Assembly (NCBI RefSeq): GCF_014694315.1
Contig: NZ_JAAOXD010000001.1
Coordinates: 565,059-629,058 of the forward strand
Origin: Arthrobacter ipis
GTDB lineage: Bacteria > Actinomycetota > Actinomycetes > Actinomycetales > Micrococcaceae
DNA length: 64,000 bases
Reading direction: 5' to 3'
A program made the translations under genes and the position numbers. Each line of letters opens with the position of its first letter. Position 1 is the stretch's first letter. Of this stretch, positions 42,759-51,339 are shown piece by piece. The notes below the pieces were generated by a model. The model was not told the DNA's origin. It did no database searches and saw only the letters and a list, made by a program, of their open reading frames with translations.

Positions 42759-43859
42759 GTGGTGGATATGTCACGCCGGACCGCTGGAGCCTCAGCCAGC
42801 GCTCAGGCGCGCGTTGGCGAGGGGCGCCCGGGCGCGGGGCGCTCCGCGGGACGTGGCCCCGTGGGAGAGAAAGCAACAGATGGGCGGGCGGCAAGAAGGC
42901 TGGCAGCCACGCTCGGACCGCCTGCTAGGCCTGGCCTTTCCTGGGATGAAGAGAAGGATCCGCCGCCGGGCGGTGGCCCCTCGGGGCTGCTCGAGACGGG
43001 AACGGGAGGCGGCTTTGCCTACGGCCGGCAGGCCGGTTCCTCCGGGTCTTCCGTGTCCGGCCAAGTGGCCGAACCGCGGTTCCGCTGGCGCCTGGGCATC
43101 CGTGCCGCGGTGTTGGTGGGCGTGCTGTCGCTGATTGCCGGAGCCTTGCTCTGGTGGCAGCTGGCTGCCAACGGTCCTGTTGTCCTTCCCCTCAGCTCAG
43201 TCACCCACGACGCGGCGGGAAAATCTGCCCCCGGCACACACGGTCCGGAGGGCAACGACCCGGAAAGCAAGGGCCTGGAGAATGACAGCACAGTTAGCAG
43301 TGGGCCAGACAGTGACGGGAAGGCCGCTGACGGCAAAGACGGGACTGGGACGGCGGCCGTGAACGTTGTGGTGCACGTCGCCGGAGCGGTGAAGAAGGCC
43401 GGAGTGGTCCGGCTCCCGCGGGGAAGCAGGGTACACGAGGCCATCGCCGCCGCCGGGGGCGCCAGCCCGGAGGCCGATCTCGACCGCCTCAACCTCGCCT
43501 CCCCCCTGGAAGACGGCCAAAAAATCTCCGTACCCCGCCGCGGCGAGGCGGCACCGGCTGGCACGTCCGGTGCCGCGCAAGCGGACAAATCCGGCGCGGC
43601 CGGCACGTCAGGAGCGGAGGCTGCCGAAGCGGATGGAACCGGCGGGCCTGCAGGCGACGGTGCCGGCGGCAAGATTAACCTCAACACCGCCACCGTGGAA
43701 GAACTGGGTGAGCTGCCGAGGGTCGGCCCGGTGCTGGCCCAGCGCATCGTCGACTGGCGCACGCAGCAGGGCCCCTTCAAGTCACCCGAGGAACTGGACG
43801 CCGTCGACGGAGTCGGCCCCAAAATGCTTGAAACATTGCTTCCGCTGGTGACCGTCTGA
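42759..43859 (+). CDS. comEA: ComEA family DNA-uptake protein
   Basis: Membrane-anchored DNA receptor of the natural-transformation machinery. The 366-aa form has a disordered cytoplasmic N-terminus (1-108) and one membrane helix (about 112-132, AAVLVGVLSLIAGALLWW). Acidic spacers and a SLBB domain follow (about 205-258, VVVHVAGAVKKAGVVRLPRG). The C-terminal paired helix-hairpin-helix lies around 305-364 (KINLNTATVEELGELPRVGPVLAQRI). The start is unsettled: GTG 42759, GTG 42762 and ATG 42768 are all in frame, and the nearest site GGGAAGG (42736-42742) is far upstream. comEC follows with a 1-nt gap. Confidence 0.9.
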   Translation: MVDMSRRTAGASASAQARVGEGRPGAGRSAGRGPVGEKATDGRAARRLAATLGPPARPGLSWDEEKDPPPGGGPSGLLETGTGGGFAYGRQAGSSGSSVSGQVAEPRFRWRLGIRAAVLVGVLSLIAGALLWWQLAANGPVVLPLSSVTHDAAGKSAPGTHGPEGNDPESKGLENDSTVSSGPDSDGKAADGKDGTGTAAVNVVVHVAGAVKKAGVVRLPRGSRVHEAIAAAGGASPEADLDRLNLASPLEDGQKISVPRRGEAAPAGTSGAAQADKSGAAGTSGAEAAEADGTGGPAGDGAGGKINLNTATVEELGELPRVGPVLAQRIVDWRTQQGPFKSPEELDAVDGVGPKMLETLLPLVTV

Positions 43860-43860
43860 C

Positions 43861-45807
43861 ATGGATAGCAGGAATGAACGCGTGCCCAGCCGATGGCACC
43901 GCTATGTCCAGGCGGCCGTGGATTTCCCAAGGCTCGACTTCACGCAGGGTGAAAATTTCTCCAGCGATTCCGCCACTGCTGATTCCTTGCCGTCACAGCC
44001 TCCGGCCCGGCCCGGTCCCGCGAGTGCCCTCAGCCGGAGGATCCGCGCTGACATCCGCCGTCGTCTGCTGCCGGACGGACAGGACGTGGCCGCAACCGAA
44101 CCGAACCGGCGCCGGACCGACCTTCGCCTTGCCCCGGCGGCCGTGCTGGTGTGGGCAGCCACCGTTGCCGGGCCGTGGCTAACACCGGGGATTCTTCTGA
44201 TTGTGTGGGGCAGTCTCGCCGCGTGCGCCGGAGTGCTGCTCGCCATGCTTCTGCGGAGGAAGAAAGCCGAAGGACGCTGGCGGCGCAGTTTGCTGACCAC
44301 CCTGACGGCAGCACTCATGCTTGCCGCGGCCTCGACCGCACATTCGGCAGTGTCGTCATCCCAGCGCCACGACGAGCAGGTGGCAGGACCCATCGCCGCG
44401 CGTGCATCAGCCGTGGCAGAAGTCGGGATCACCGGGGCGCCCCGTGCCCTCAAGACACCAGGCCCCTCCGGGCGTGCCGAACGCTGGGCAGTGGCTGCGG
44501 TGGTCCGGTCCTTGACGTCGGGCGGCCAGGTAATGCACGCGCATCTGCCGGTGGTCATCATCGGCGGGCAGGAGTGGCAGCACACCGGCACCGGCCAATT
44601 GTTTCGGGTCACCGGAAAGCTCCGGCCTCCGGACCCGGGCCGGGTGGAGGCGGCGATCCTGACGGCGTCATCCCCGCCCGTCCAGCTCGCGGCATCGCAG
44701 GATTGGCAGCAGGCGCCGGCCGCTCTGGGCAAGCGGTTCGCCGCAGCCGCCGCCTGGCTGGCCCCCGACTCGAGGGGCCTCCTCCCGGGCATGGTCACGG
44801 GCGACACCGGCGGCCTGAGCGAGGAGCTCGAGGCAGCCATGAAAACCGTGGGCCTGACTCACCTGACGGCGGTGTCCGGCGCCAACTGCAGTCTGATACT
44901 CGGCGCTCTGCTGTTGGCGGCACGCTCGCTGCGCCTCGCCAGGACTCCGGCCGCAGCCGTCGCCCTCGCGGGCCTGGGCCTGTTCGTCCTCATGGTTGGT
45001 CCTGATGCGAGCGTGCTCAGGGCATCGCTGATGGGTGCGATTGCTTTGGCATCTCTTTCAGGCGGCCGGGCCGGCCGCGGACTGAGTTTCCTTTGCCTGA
45101 CCGTGATGGCCTTGCTGCTCGTGGAGCCGGAACTGGGGGTCAGCTTGGGCTTCCTGCTCTCCGTGCTGGCCACGCTGGGGATCATTGTGCTGGGACGCGG
45201 CATCATGGGCTGGTTTCCGCCGAGCGTACCGCGCTGGGCGGCGGCAGCTGTTGCCGTTCCCCTATCAGCCCAGGTGCTCTGCGGCCCCGTCATTGTGGTG
45301 CTGCAGCCACAGTTTTCCACCTACTCGCTGCTGGCCAACGTGCTTGTTGCCCCTCTCGTGGCACCCGTCACCATCATGGGCACGGCGGCCGTGGCACTTC
45401 TGCCCCTCGTGCCATGGCTAGCGGCGGTACTGATCGGCGTGGCCGGGTTCTTTGCCGGTGGTGTGGCAGCCATTGCCAGGTTTACCGCTGGTCTTCCCGG
45501 CGCCGCACCGCCTTGGCCGGAGGGCGTGTTCGGGTTGCTGACCATGCTGCTGTTCTCCATGGTGACATTGCTCGCCGTGTGGACGGCTGCCCATCCTGCC
45601 CGGACCGTCAAGATGGTCTTCGCCGCTCACGCAGGCACCGTCCGCCTCCTTGACCGGCTGCCGGAGGCCAGGTTCCGCCGCGGCGGCCCGGGTGACCATG
45701 GGAGACTTAGAGTCTGCAATCTGAACCCCGGGAGGAATCACCAGTGGCCGCTGCCCAGCAACGACCGAAGACGCCGGCCGCCAATTCGGCGAGCTGGCGG
45801 GACGTAA
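43861..45807 (+). CDS. comEC: ComEC/Rec2 competence channel protein, without metallo-beta-lactamase domain
   Basis: Polytopic membrane protein of 648 aa that forms the DNA-uptake channel in transformable bacteria. A polar N-terminus of about 75 residues precedes two or three helices. An extracytoplasmic OB-like part follows (about 175-290), then the competence domain with the signature LTAVSGANCSLI near 334-345 and some seven helices to about residue 585. The C-terminal metallo-beta-lactamase-type nuclease domain of long ComEC is absent. The last 40 residues are Arg/Pro-rich, run into the start of holA and look like readthrough. With comEA and holA it forms the conserved competence-replication cluster. 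Confidence 0.88.
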   Translation: MDSRNERVPSRWHRYVQAAVDFPRLDFTQGENFSSDSATADSLPSQPPARPGPASALSRRIRADIRRRLLPDGQDVAATEPNRRRTDLRLAPAAVLVWAATVAGPWLTPGILLIVWGSLAACAGVLLAMLLRRKKAEGRWRRSLLTTLTAALMLAAASTAHSAVSSSQRHDEQVAGPIAARASAVAEVGITGAPRALKTPGPSGRAERWAVAAVVRSLTSGGQVMHAHLPVVIIGGQEWQHTGTGQLFRVTGKLRPPDPGRVEAAILTASSPPVQLAASQDWQQAPAALGKRFAAAAAWLAPDSRGLLPGMVTGDTGGLSEELEAAMKTVGLTHLTAVSGANCSLILGALLLAARSLRLARTPAAAVALAGLGLFVLMVGPDASVLRASLMGAIALASLSGGRAGRGLSFLCLTVMALLLVEPELGVSLGFLLSVLATLGIIVLGRGIMGWFPPSVPRWAAAAVAVPLSAQVLCGPVIVVLQPQFSTYSLLANVLVAPLVAPVTIMGTAAVALLPLVPWLAAVLIGVAGFFAGGVAAIARFTAGLPGAAPPWPEGVFGLLTMLLFSMVTLLAVWTAAHPARTVKMVFAAHAGTVRLLDRLPEARFRRGGPGDHGRLRVCNLNPGRNHQWPLPSNDRRRRPPIRRAGGT

Positions 45808-46757
45808 CCCCTGCGGCGGTCGTCCTGATCACGGGTCCCGAGGAGTACCTCGGCATCCGGGCGATGGACCGTGTCCGGACGCAGGTACGGGCGGCCTCAC
45901 CCGACGTGGAAGTGACCAGGCTCGCCGCCGGCGCGTACGAGGCCGGAGCGCTGGCCATGAATGTCAGCCCGTCACTGTTCGGTGAGAACAAGCTGATCGA
46001 GGTGGACGGCCTCGAATCGATGAACGATGCCTTCCTGACGGACGCGCTGACGTACCTCAAACACGTGGAACAGGACGCTGTCCTCGTGCTCCGGCACGGC
46101 GGCGGAACCCGCGGCAAGAAGCTCCTCGATGCCGTGAAGGCCGGGGGATGGCCGACTGTCGACTGCCAGCCGCTGAAGAAGGATGCGGAAAAGACCGCAT
46201 TTGTCGCGGCGGAGTTCAAGGCCGCCGGCAGGCGGATCACCCCGGAGGCAGTCCAGTCGCTGGTCAACGCGGTCGGCGCCAACCTGTCAGAGCTGGCGGC
46301 GGCCTGCAGCCAGCTCATTGCCGACGCCTCAACTGGCGTTGATGCTGACATGGTCGACCGCTACTACGGCGGAAGGGTGGAGGCCACGGCGTTCAAGGTG
46401 GCGGACGCCGCCATGGCCGGCAACGGTCCTGTGGCCCTGTCCACACTCCGGCACGCGCTGGCGACGGGCGCCGATCCGGTACCGCTGGTGGCGGCATTGG
46501 CAGCCAAGCTGCGGACCGTGGCCAAGGTCGCCGGCGCGAAAGGATCATCGGCGCAGATCGCGAAGCAGCTGGGCATGCAGCCCTGGCTGGTGGAGCAGGC
46601 GCAGCGGGACGTCCGGAGGTGGACGCCGGAGGGCCTGGCCCGGTCCATCCAGGTCACGGCTGAAGCCGATGCGCAGGTCAAGGGACTTTCCCGCGATCCG
46701 GTCTACGCCGTCGAACACGCCGTCACGGTCATTGCGGCCGCCGCCCGCGGCCGTTAA
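45744..46757 (+). CDS. holA: DNA polymerase III delta subunit
   Basis: Clamp-loader subunit that opens the sliding clamp. The 337-aa protein shows the HolA pattern: VVLITGPEEYLGIRAMDRV near residues 24-42, LTYLKHVEQDAVLVLRHGGGTRGKKLLDAV, and C-terminal helical domain with KQLGMQPWLVEQAQRDVRRW near 274. It starts at GTG 45744, strongly supported by GGGAGGAA 6 nt upstream, and overlaps the last 64 nt of comEC in another frame. Five 17-20 nt repeats follow its stop. Confidence 0.94.
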   Translation: MAAAQQRPKTPAANSASWRDVTPAAVVLITGPEEYLGIRAMDRVRTQVRAASPDVEVTRLAAGAYEAGALAMNVSPSLFGENKLIEVDGLESMNDAFLTDALTYLKHVEQDAVLVLRHGGGTRGKKLLDAVKAGGWPTVDCQPLKKDAEKTAFVAAEFKAAGRRITPEAVQSLVNAVGANLSELAAACSQLIADASTGVDADMVDRYYGGRVEATAFKVADAAMAGNGPVALSTLRHALATGADPVPLVAALAAKLRTVAKVAGAKGSSAQIAKQLGMQPWLVEQAQRDVRRWTPEGLARSIQVTAEADAQVKGLSRDPVYAVEHAVTVIAAAARGR

Positions 46758-46768
46758 CGCTTCCCCCG

Positions 46769-46860
46769 GCTTGTAGACCCGAGCCAGCTTGTAGACCCGG
46801 CCAGCTTGTGGACCCGGGTCAGCTTGAAGGCTCGGGCCGAGCTTGTAGGCTCGGGGACAA
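46769..46860 (+). repeat. Five-unit 17-20 nt tandem array between holA and the next gene
   Basis: Imperfect units built on GCTTGTAGACCCGAGCCA start at about 46770, 46788, 46805, 46823 and 46841. TAG or TGA occurs in units 1, 2, 4 and 5. The array begins 12 nt after the holA stop and ends just before the ribosome-binding site of the 348-aa gene. Confidence 0.8.
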
Positions 46861-46870
46861 GGGGGCGGTT

Positions 46871-47917
46871 GTGACTGATGATCTGTTGAGCGGTCCGCGA
46901 GGGCGCCGGTTCTGCCTCGGCGTTCTCACAGCAGCGCGCCCGGAAATTTGGACCCTGGCTGCCAGAGCCGCGGAATATCCCCAGGATCATGGACTTGCTC
47001 GCGAACTGGCCGAGGCGCTCCGCGGCCCGGCATCCGTAGCGGCCGCTGAATCAGCTGGTGGCGAGGTGCTGCTGGCTGGCCTCACCGAGGCGGTCGACAC
47101 CGCGCGTTACTGGCAGCATCCTGACGAAACTGACGTCCTCCTCGCACAGCCCGGCATCCGGTTGGCTTTGGGCCTGGTCGCCCATGCCTTGGCTGACTCC
47201 CTTGCCGCATGGTGGGGTCCCGGGTTCCTGGACCGGGACCGGCAGTGCTTTGTGCAGTGGACCGACGAACGTATAGGTCTGCCGCCGGATTTCCGCGGGT
47301 CAGCCAGAAGGCTGGCCGATTGGAAGGCGGCCGCCCTCGCCGACGAGCGCCAGGCTGCAAAACGGCCAGAGAACCCGGCCGCCAACTGGGGCGGCTGGTG
47401 GTGGTCCACGCCGCGACCATCCGAACTGCTGACGACCACCCGGAGCATGCCGGAACTCGGTGCCACTGGTCTCCTGCTCGTCGAGGACGGCCTTGGGTGG
47501 AAGCAGGCCACCGTCTGGCCGCTCCTAACGCGGCCGGACTCCCGCGTGTATGAGATCGATGGCCCGGCGGCGTGGACCTGGCTGGCGGCGCGGTACCCAA
47601 TGGACGTCAGCCTCTCCAAACGCCACGACTGGTGGCGGACCACAGGGATCGCCGGTCCCTGGTTGGTTCCCGATTGGTCTGCCGTTGCTGCCAACTACGA
47701 CGGCGTCCATCTCACCCTCTGGGGATACCTCACCACCGCCGGACTCGCCTTTGCCGCAAGGCCATCCGCCGGACCGTCAGTTGCAGTGCTTGAGCGGACA
47801 GTACTGGCGGGCTGGGATCCCGACGAGACCTACTGGCTCAACGACGTCCTCACGCCGGGCGCCGCGCCCTCGAACTGGCGCAGTGACGGGTACGGTCGCT
47901 GGTCAAGCCAGTGTTGA
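46871..47917 (+). CDS. Hypothetical protein, 348 aa, Trp-rich
   Basis: No family recognised. From GTG 46871 (AAGGGGG 5 nt upstream) the 348-aa product has no signal peptide or membrane helix. It is rich in Trp (clusters NWGGWWWSTPRPSELL near residue 175 and KRHDWWRTTGIAGPW near 256), with alternating helical and beta-like parts. The N-terminal third is Ala/Glu/Leu helical (ARELAEALRGPASVAAAESAG). Base and codon use resemble neighbours, so a recent transfer is not suggested. It lies between two repeat arrays, converges on rpsT and has its stop region reiterated downstream. It could be a lineage-specific cytoplasmic protein. Confidence 0.75.
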   Translation: MTDDLLSGPRGRRFCLGVLTAARPEIWTLAARAAEYPQDHGLARELAEALRGPASVAAAESAGGEVLLAGLTEAVDTARYWQHPDETDVLLAQPGIRLALGLVAHALADSLAAWWGPGFLDRDRQCFVQWTDERIGLPPDFRGSARRLADWKAAALADERQAAKRPENPAANWGGWWWSTPRPSELLTTTRSMPELGATGLLLVEDGLGWKQATVWPLLTRPDSRVYEIDGPAAWTWLAARYPMDVSLSKRHDWWRTTGIAGPWLVPDWSAVAANYDGVHLTLWGYLTTAGLAFAARPSAGPSVAVLERTVLAGWDPDETYWLNDVLTPGAAPSNWRSDGYGRWSSQC

Positions 47918-47924
47918 ACCAGAC

Positions 47925-48000
47925 GAGTCTTGATCCAAACAAGCCTTGATCCAAACAAGCCTTGATCCAGATAAGTCTTGATCCATACAGTGTTGTACCA
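47925..48000 (+). repeat. 16-nt tandem array after the 348-aa gene
   Basis: Four full units near AAGCCTTGATCCAAAC start at 47925, 47941, 47957 and 47973, followed by a shortened unit AGTGTTGTACCA. Each full unit carries TTGATCC, close to the gene's own stop region GTTGAACC at 47914-47921. TGA falls at 47915, 47931, 47947, 47963 and 47979, which covers all three frames. Confidence 0.85.
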
Positions 48001-48075
48001 GACAGAAGTGGTCCAGACAGAAGTGGTCCAGACAGAAGTGGTCCGAACAGAAGTGGTCCGGACAGAAGTGGTCCG
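48001..48075 (+). repeat. Five 15-nt near-perfect tandem units
   Basis: Units GACAGAAGTGGTCCA or GACAGAAGTGGTCCG start at 48001, 48016, 48031, 48046 and 48061 and differ at only two positions. A decayed sixth (GACAGGGCGGTCA) follows. There are no spacers, so this is not CRISPR. It joins the 16-nt array upstream and another array downstream. Confidence 0.9.
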
Positions 48076-48136
48076 GACAGGGCGGTCAGCCTCAGCAGCC
48101 CGGGCAGCCGGCCCGAGGGCCGGAGTCCGGAGTCCG

Positions 48137-48217
48137 CCGTCGGGAGTCCCGCCGTGGGACGTTCAAGCCGCCGTCGGACGTTTAAGCGTCGGAGGTTAAA
48201 GCCGTCGGAAGTTAAAT
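48137..48217. repeat. Third tandem array between the 348-aa gene and rpsT
   Basis: Imperfect units of 15-19 nt near CCGTCGGACGTTTAAG begin at about 48137, 48152, 48171, 48186 and 48202. The last ends next to the rpsT terminator. Confidence 0.7.
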
Positions 48218-48222
48218 GAGAA

Positions 48223-48249
48223 GTGGCCGGCACCAATGGTGCCGGCCAC
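48223..48249 (-). terminator. rpsT terminator
   Basis: GTGGCCGGCACC and GGTGCCGGCCAC form a perfect 12-bp stem around AAT. Read on the minus strand, the rpsT strand, it is followed by TTCTCATTTAAC, a moderately T-rich stretch. It lies 30 nt past the rpsT stop. Confidence 0.85.
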
Positions 48250-48278
48250 AAGCATCAGTTCAGTTGAACTGGAAAACC

Positions 48279-48539
48279 TTAGAGTGCGTTGACCTTCTTG
48301 GAGATCGCCGACTTGCGGTTTGCAGCGTTGTTCTTGTGCAGAACACCCTTGCTGACAGCCTTGTCCAGCTTACGGCTGGCAGAAACGAGCGCAGTAGTAG
48401 CAGCTTCCTTGTCGGAGGACTCAACAGCGGTGTTGACGGCGCGGATGGCCGTCTTCAGCTCGGACTTGACTGCGTTGTTGCGCAGGCGAGCCTTCTCGTT
48501 GGTCAGGATGCGCTTCTTCTGGGACTTGATATTTGCCAC
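48279..48539 (-). CDS. rpsT: 30S ribosomal protein S20
   Basis: Helical, strongly basic protein of 86 aa that binds 16S r[22 protein letters not shown] at residues 3-21 is the family N-terminus, and [15 protein letters not shown] ends the protein as usual. The start is GTG 48539 with AAGAGAG upstream. It is transcribed opposite to its neighbours, alone, with its own terminator, and is adjacent to holA and lepA as in many bacteria. Confidence 0.96.
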   Translation of the reverse strand: MANIKSQKKRILTNEKARLRNNAVKSELKTAIRAVNTAVESSDKEAATTALVSASRKLDKAVSKGVLHKNNAANRKSAISKKVNAL

Positions 48540-48724
48540 GTGTGAACTCTCTTTGTAATGCGGAAATGGTCTAGAGGGCTTTCAAGCTGGCCTTGACTGA
48601 GCGGCGTGGGGATACCTATGGCGGCCAGCCATCAGTGACCGTCGACCTGCACGGACACACAGCTATAAATATTAGCAGGCCGGGGCCATGTGTGGCCATT
48701 CCGGGTACGGACGGCGCGCCGCAG

Positions 48725-49270
48725 TCATGTCCAGCCGTGCAGCCGACGCAACTCGTCCGCCACCAGCCTAAACTTCTTCCGGTCCAGCACGGACCCCTCG
48801 CGCCGGATGTCGGCCGGATGGATCTGCAGGACGCGGTCCAGCTTGGCCTCGCTGGGGCGGCCCTGCCTGTCCCACGTCCCTGTGCCGATATCCACGTAGT
48901 CACGGCGGCCGTGGGGGTGGCCGTCATGATCCTTGCTGGTCAGCATCAGACCCAGCAGATACCTCCCGCGGCTGCCGACCAGGAGAACCGGCCGGTCCTT
49001 GCCCCGCGAATGGTCCTCTTCGAAGGGAACCCACGTCCACACGATCTCGCCGGGGTCCGGGCGCCCGTCCGGGGAGGGGGAGTACTGCAGCGTCGCCGTA
49101 CCGGTGAAGTCGCCCGGGTAGGTACCTGTGACGCCGGCCGGGGGCCGGGGTGCGTTTCCGGACCTGCCCCGGGCGGGCGCCGCAGTTCGGGCCGCCGGTT
49201 GCCTCAGCACGCCGAGGAAGCGGAGCGATGCACGGACGGCGCCGCCGATGGAGGAGAAGTTCAAAGCCAT
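48725..49270 (-). CDS. PemK/MazF-like (type II toxin family) protein without visible antitoxin
   Basis: A 181-aa protein whose C-terminal two thirds match the PemK/MazF fold. The family entry motif PGEIVWTWVPFEEDHSRGKDRPVLLV lies near residues 73-98 (shown over its length in parts: PGEIVWTW, GKDRPVLLV). LGLMLTSKDHD is near 106. MazF proteins are sequence-specific RNases. The first 70 residues, Arg/Ala-rich, are an extra segment not in typical toxins. No antitoxin ORF lies beside it. ATG 49270 (MALNFSS) follows TAGGG; GTG 49279 is an alternative start. It is divergent from lepA. Confidence 0.78.
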   Translation of the reverse strand: MALNFSSIGGAVRASLRFLGVLRQPAARTAAPARGRSGNAPRPPAGVTGTYPGDFTGTATLQYSPSPDGRPDPGEIVWTWVPFEEDHSRGKDRPVLLVGSRGRYLLGLMLTSKDHDGHPHGRRDYVDIGTGTWDRQGRPSEAKLDRVLQIHPADIRREGSVLDRKKFRLVADELRRLHGWT

Positions 49271-49449
49271 GCGGGCCACCCTACCCTCGGCCTTCGGAGC
49301 CGCCGGACCTCCGGGTGTGCAGGCCTCTCAAAATGTACTGCCAGCGCCCGGGACGTGGGAGACTAGAGGTTCAGATATGCGGCAGGCAGCAGGATGGCAG
49401 GAGTTCAGCCTGAGCAACGCCGCTGAAATGCCAACAGTAAGGACCCTGC

Positions 49450-51303
49450 GTGTCTCCCATGGCCCGCACCGCCCCGGTGCCCGCCGCGACAGATCCGGCC
49501 ATCATTCGGAATTTCTGCATCATCGCGCACATTGACCACGGTAAGTCCACCCTGGCCGACCGCATGCTGCAGTTCACCGGCGTCGTGCAGTCCCGCGACA
49601 TGAAGGCCCAGTATCTGGACCGCATGGATATCGAGCGAGAGCGCGGCATCACCATCAAGTCCCAGGCTGTCCGCATGCCCTGGGAACTGGGCGGTGTGAA
49701 CTACGCGCTGAACATGATCGACACCCCGGGCCACGTGGACTTCACCTACGAGGTGTCCCGTTCCCTTGCCGCCTGCGAAGGTGCGGTTCTGCTGGTGGAC
49801 GCCGCGCAGGGCATCGAGGCCCAGACGCTGGCCAACCTGTACCTGGCGATGGAAAACGATCTCACCATCATCCCGGTCCTGAACAAGATCGACCTGCCGG
49901 CCGCCCAGCCGGAGAAGTACGCCGCCGAACTGGCCAGCCTGATCGGCGGCGATCCTGAGGACGTGCTGCTGGTCTCCGGCAAGACCGGCGTGGGCGTCGA
50001 GGCGCTGCTGGACAAGATCGTGCGCGACCTGCCCGCACCCGTCGGCGACCCGGACGCACCTGCCCGGGCCATGATCTTCGACTCCGTCTACGACACCTAC
50101 CGCGGCGTGGTCACTTACGTCCGTGTGGTGGACGGCATGCTGCACCCGCGTGAGCGCATCCAGATGATGTCCACCAAGGCCAGCCACGAGCTCCTGGAAA
50201 TCGGCGTCAGCTCCCCGGAGCCGACGCCCTCCAAGGGCCTCGGCGTCGGCGAGGTGGGCTACCTCATCACCGGAGTGAAGGACGTCCGCCAGTCGAAGGT
50301 GGGCGACACCGTCACCAATCTCGCCAAGCCCGCGTCGGAATCACTGAGCGGCTACGCGGATCCCAAGCCGATGGTGTTCTCGGGCCTCTACCCCCTCGAC
50401 GGCACCGACTACCCGGTACTGCGCGACGCGCTGGACAAGCTCAAGCTCAACGACGCAGCCCTGATCTACGAACCGGAAACCTCCGCGGCCCTCGGCTTCG
50501 GCTTCCGCGTGGGCTTCCTCGGTCTTCTGCACCTGGAGATTGTCCGTGAACGCCTTGAACGCGAATTCAACCTGGACCTGATCTCCACGGCGCCCAACGT
50601 GGTCTACGAGGTCACGCTCGAGGACAAGAACGTGATCACTGTGACGAACCCCAGCGAGTTCCCCTCAGGGAAGATCAACGAGGTCCGCGAACCCATGGTG
50701 GCCGCGACAATCCTCGCCCCCAACGAGTTCGTCGGCGCCATCATGGAGCTCTGCCAGGGCCGCCGCGGCGTCATGCGCGGCATGGACTACCTGTCCGAGG
50801 ACCGGGTGGAACTGCGGTACTGGATGCCGCTGGCCGAGATCGTCTTCGACTTCTTCGACCTGCTCAAATCCAAGACGCGCGGCTACGCCTCGCTGGACTG
50901 GAAGGCCGACGGCGAACAGGTCGCCGACCTGGTCAAGGTGGACATCCTGCTCCAGGGCGAACAGGTGGACGCCTTCAGCGCCATCACCCACAAGGACAAG
51001 GCCTACGCCTACGGTGTGATGATGACCGGCAAGCTGCGCGAGCTCATCCCGCGCCAGCAGTTCGAAGTGCCGATCCAGGCGGCCATCGGGTCCCGGATCA
51101 TCGCCCGTGAGTCCATCCGCGCCATCCGCAAGGACGTTCTCGCCAAGTGCTACGGCGGCGACATCTCCCGTAAGCGCAAACTGCTGGAAAAGCAGAAGGA
51201 AGGCAAGAAGCGCATGAAGATGGTGGGGCGCGTGGAAGTGCCGCAGGAAGCCTTCATCGCAGCCCTGACTACCGACGAATCCAAGGACAAGGCCAAGAAG
51301 TAG
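49450..51303 (+). CDS. lepA: Elongation factor 4 (LepA)
   Basis: Translational GTPase at the membrane that acts on stalled or assembling ribosomes. The 617-aa protein has G1 [13 protein letters not shown] (residues 26-38), the switch region [14 protein letters not shown]3 DTPGHVDF near 95 and G4 NKIDLP near 146. Domains II, III and V follow, and the unique LepA C-terminal domain ends in [19 protein letters not shown] 49450 has TAAGGA 6 nt upstream and is preferred to ATG 49459. hemW follows after 36 nt. Confidence 0.97.
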   Translation: MSPMARTAPVPAATDPAIIRNFCIIAHIDHGKSTLADRMLQFTGVVQSRDMKAQYLDRMDIERERGITIKSQAVRMPWELGGVNYALNMIDTPGHVDFTYEVSRSLAACEGAVLLVDAAQGIEAQTLANLYLAMENDLTIIPVLNKIDLPAAQPEKYAAELASLIGGDPEDVLLVSGKTGVGVEALLDKIVRDLPAPVGDPDAPARAMIFDSVYDTYRGVVTYVRVVDGMLHPRERIQMMSTKASHELLEIGVSSPEPTPSKGLGVGEVGYLITGVKDVRQSKVGDTVTNLAKPASESLSGYADPKPMVFSGLYPLDGTDYPVLRDALDKLKLNDAALIYEPETSAALGFGFRVGFLGLLHLEIVRERLEREFNLDLISTAPNVVYEVTLEDKNVITVTNPSEFPSGKINEVREPMVAATILAPNEFVGAIMELCQGRRGVMRGMDYLSEDRVELRYWMPLAEIVFDFFDLLKSKTRGYASLDWKADGEQVADLVKVDILLQGEQVDAFSAITHKDKAYAYGVMMTGKLRELIPRQQFEVPIQAAIGSRIIARESIRAIRKDVLAKCYGGDISRKRKLLEKQKEGKKRMKMVGRVEVPQEAFIAALTTDESKDKAKK

Positions 51304-51339
51304 TGACGACCGTGGCCGGAACCTCCGGAGGCCGCACCC

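Noticed and set aside
48001-48075. CRISPR array
   Set aside because: Units of 15 nt are directly adjacent with no spacers, and there are no cas genes in the window.
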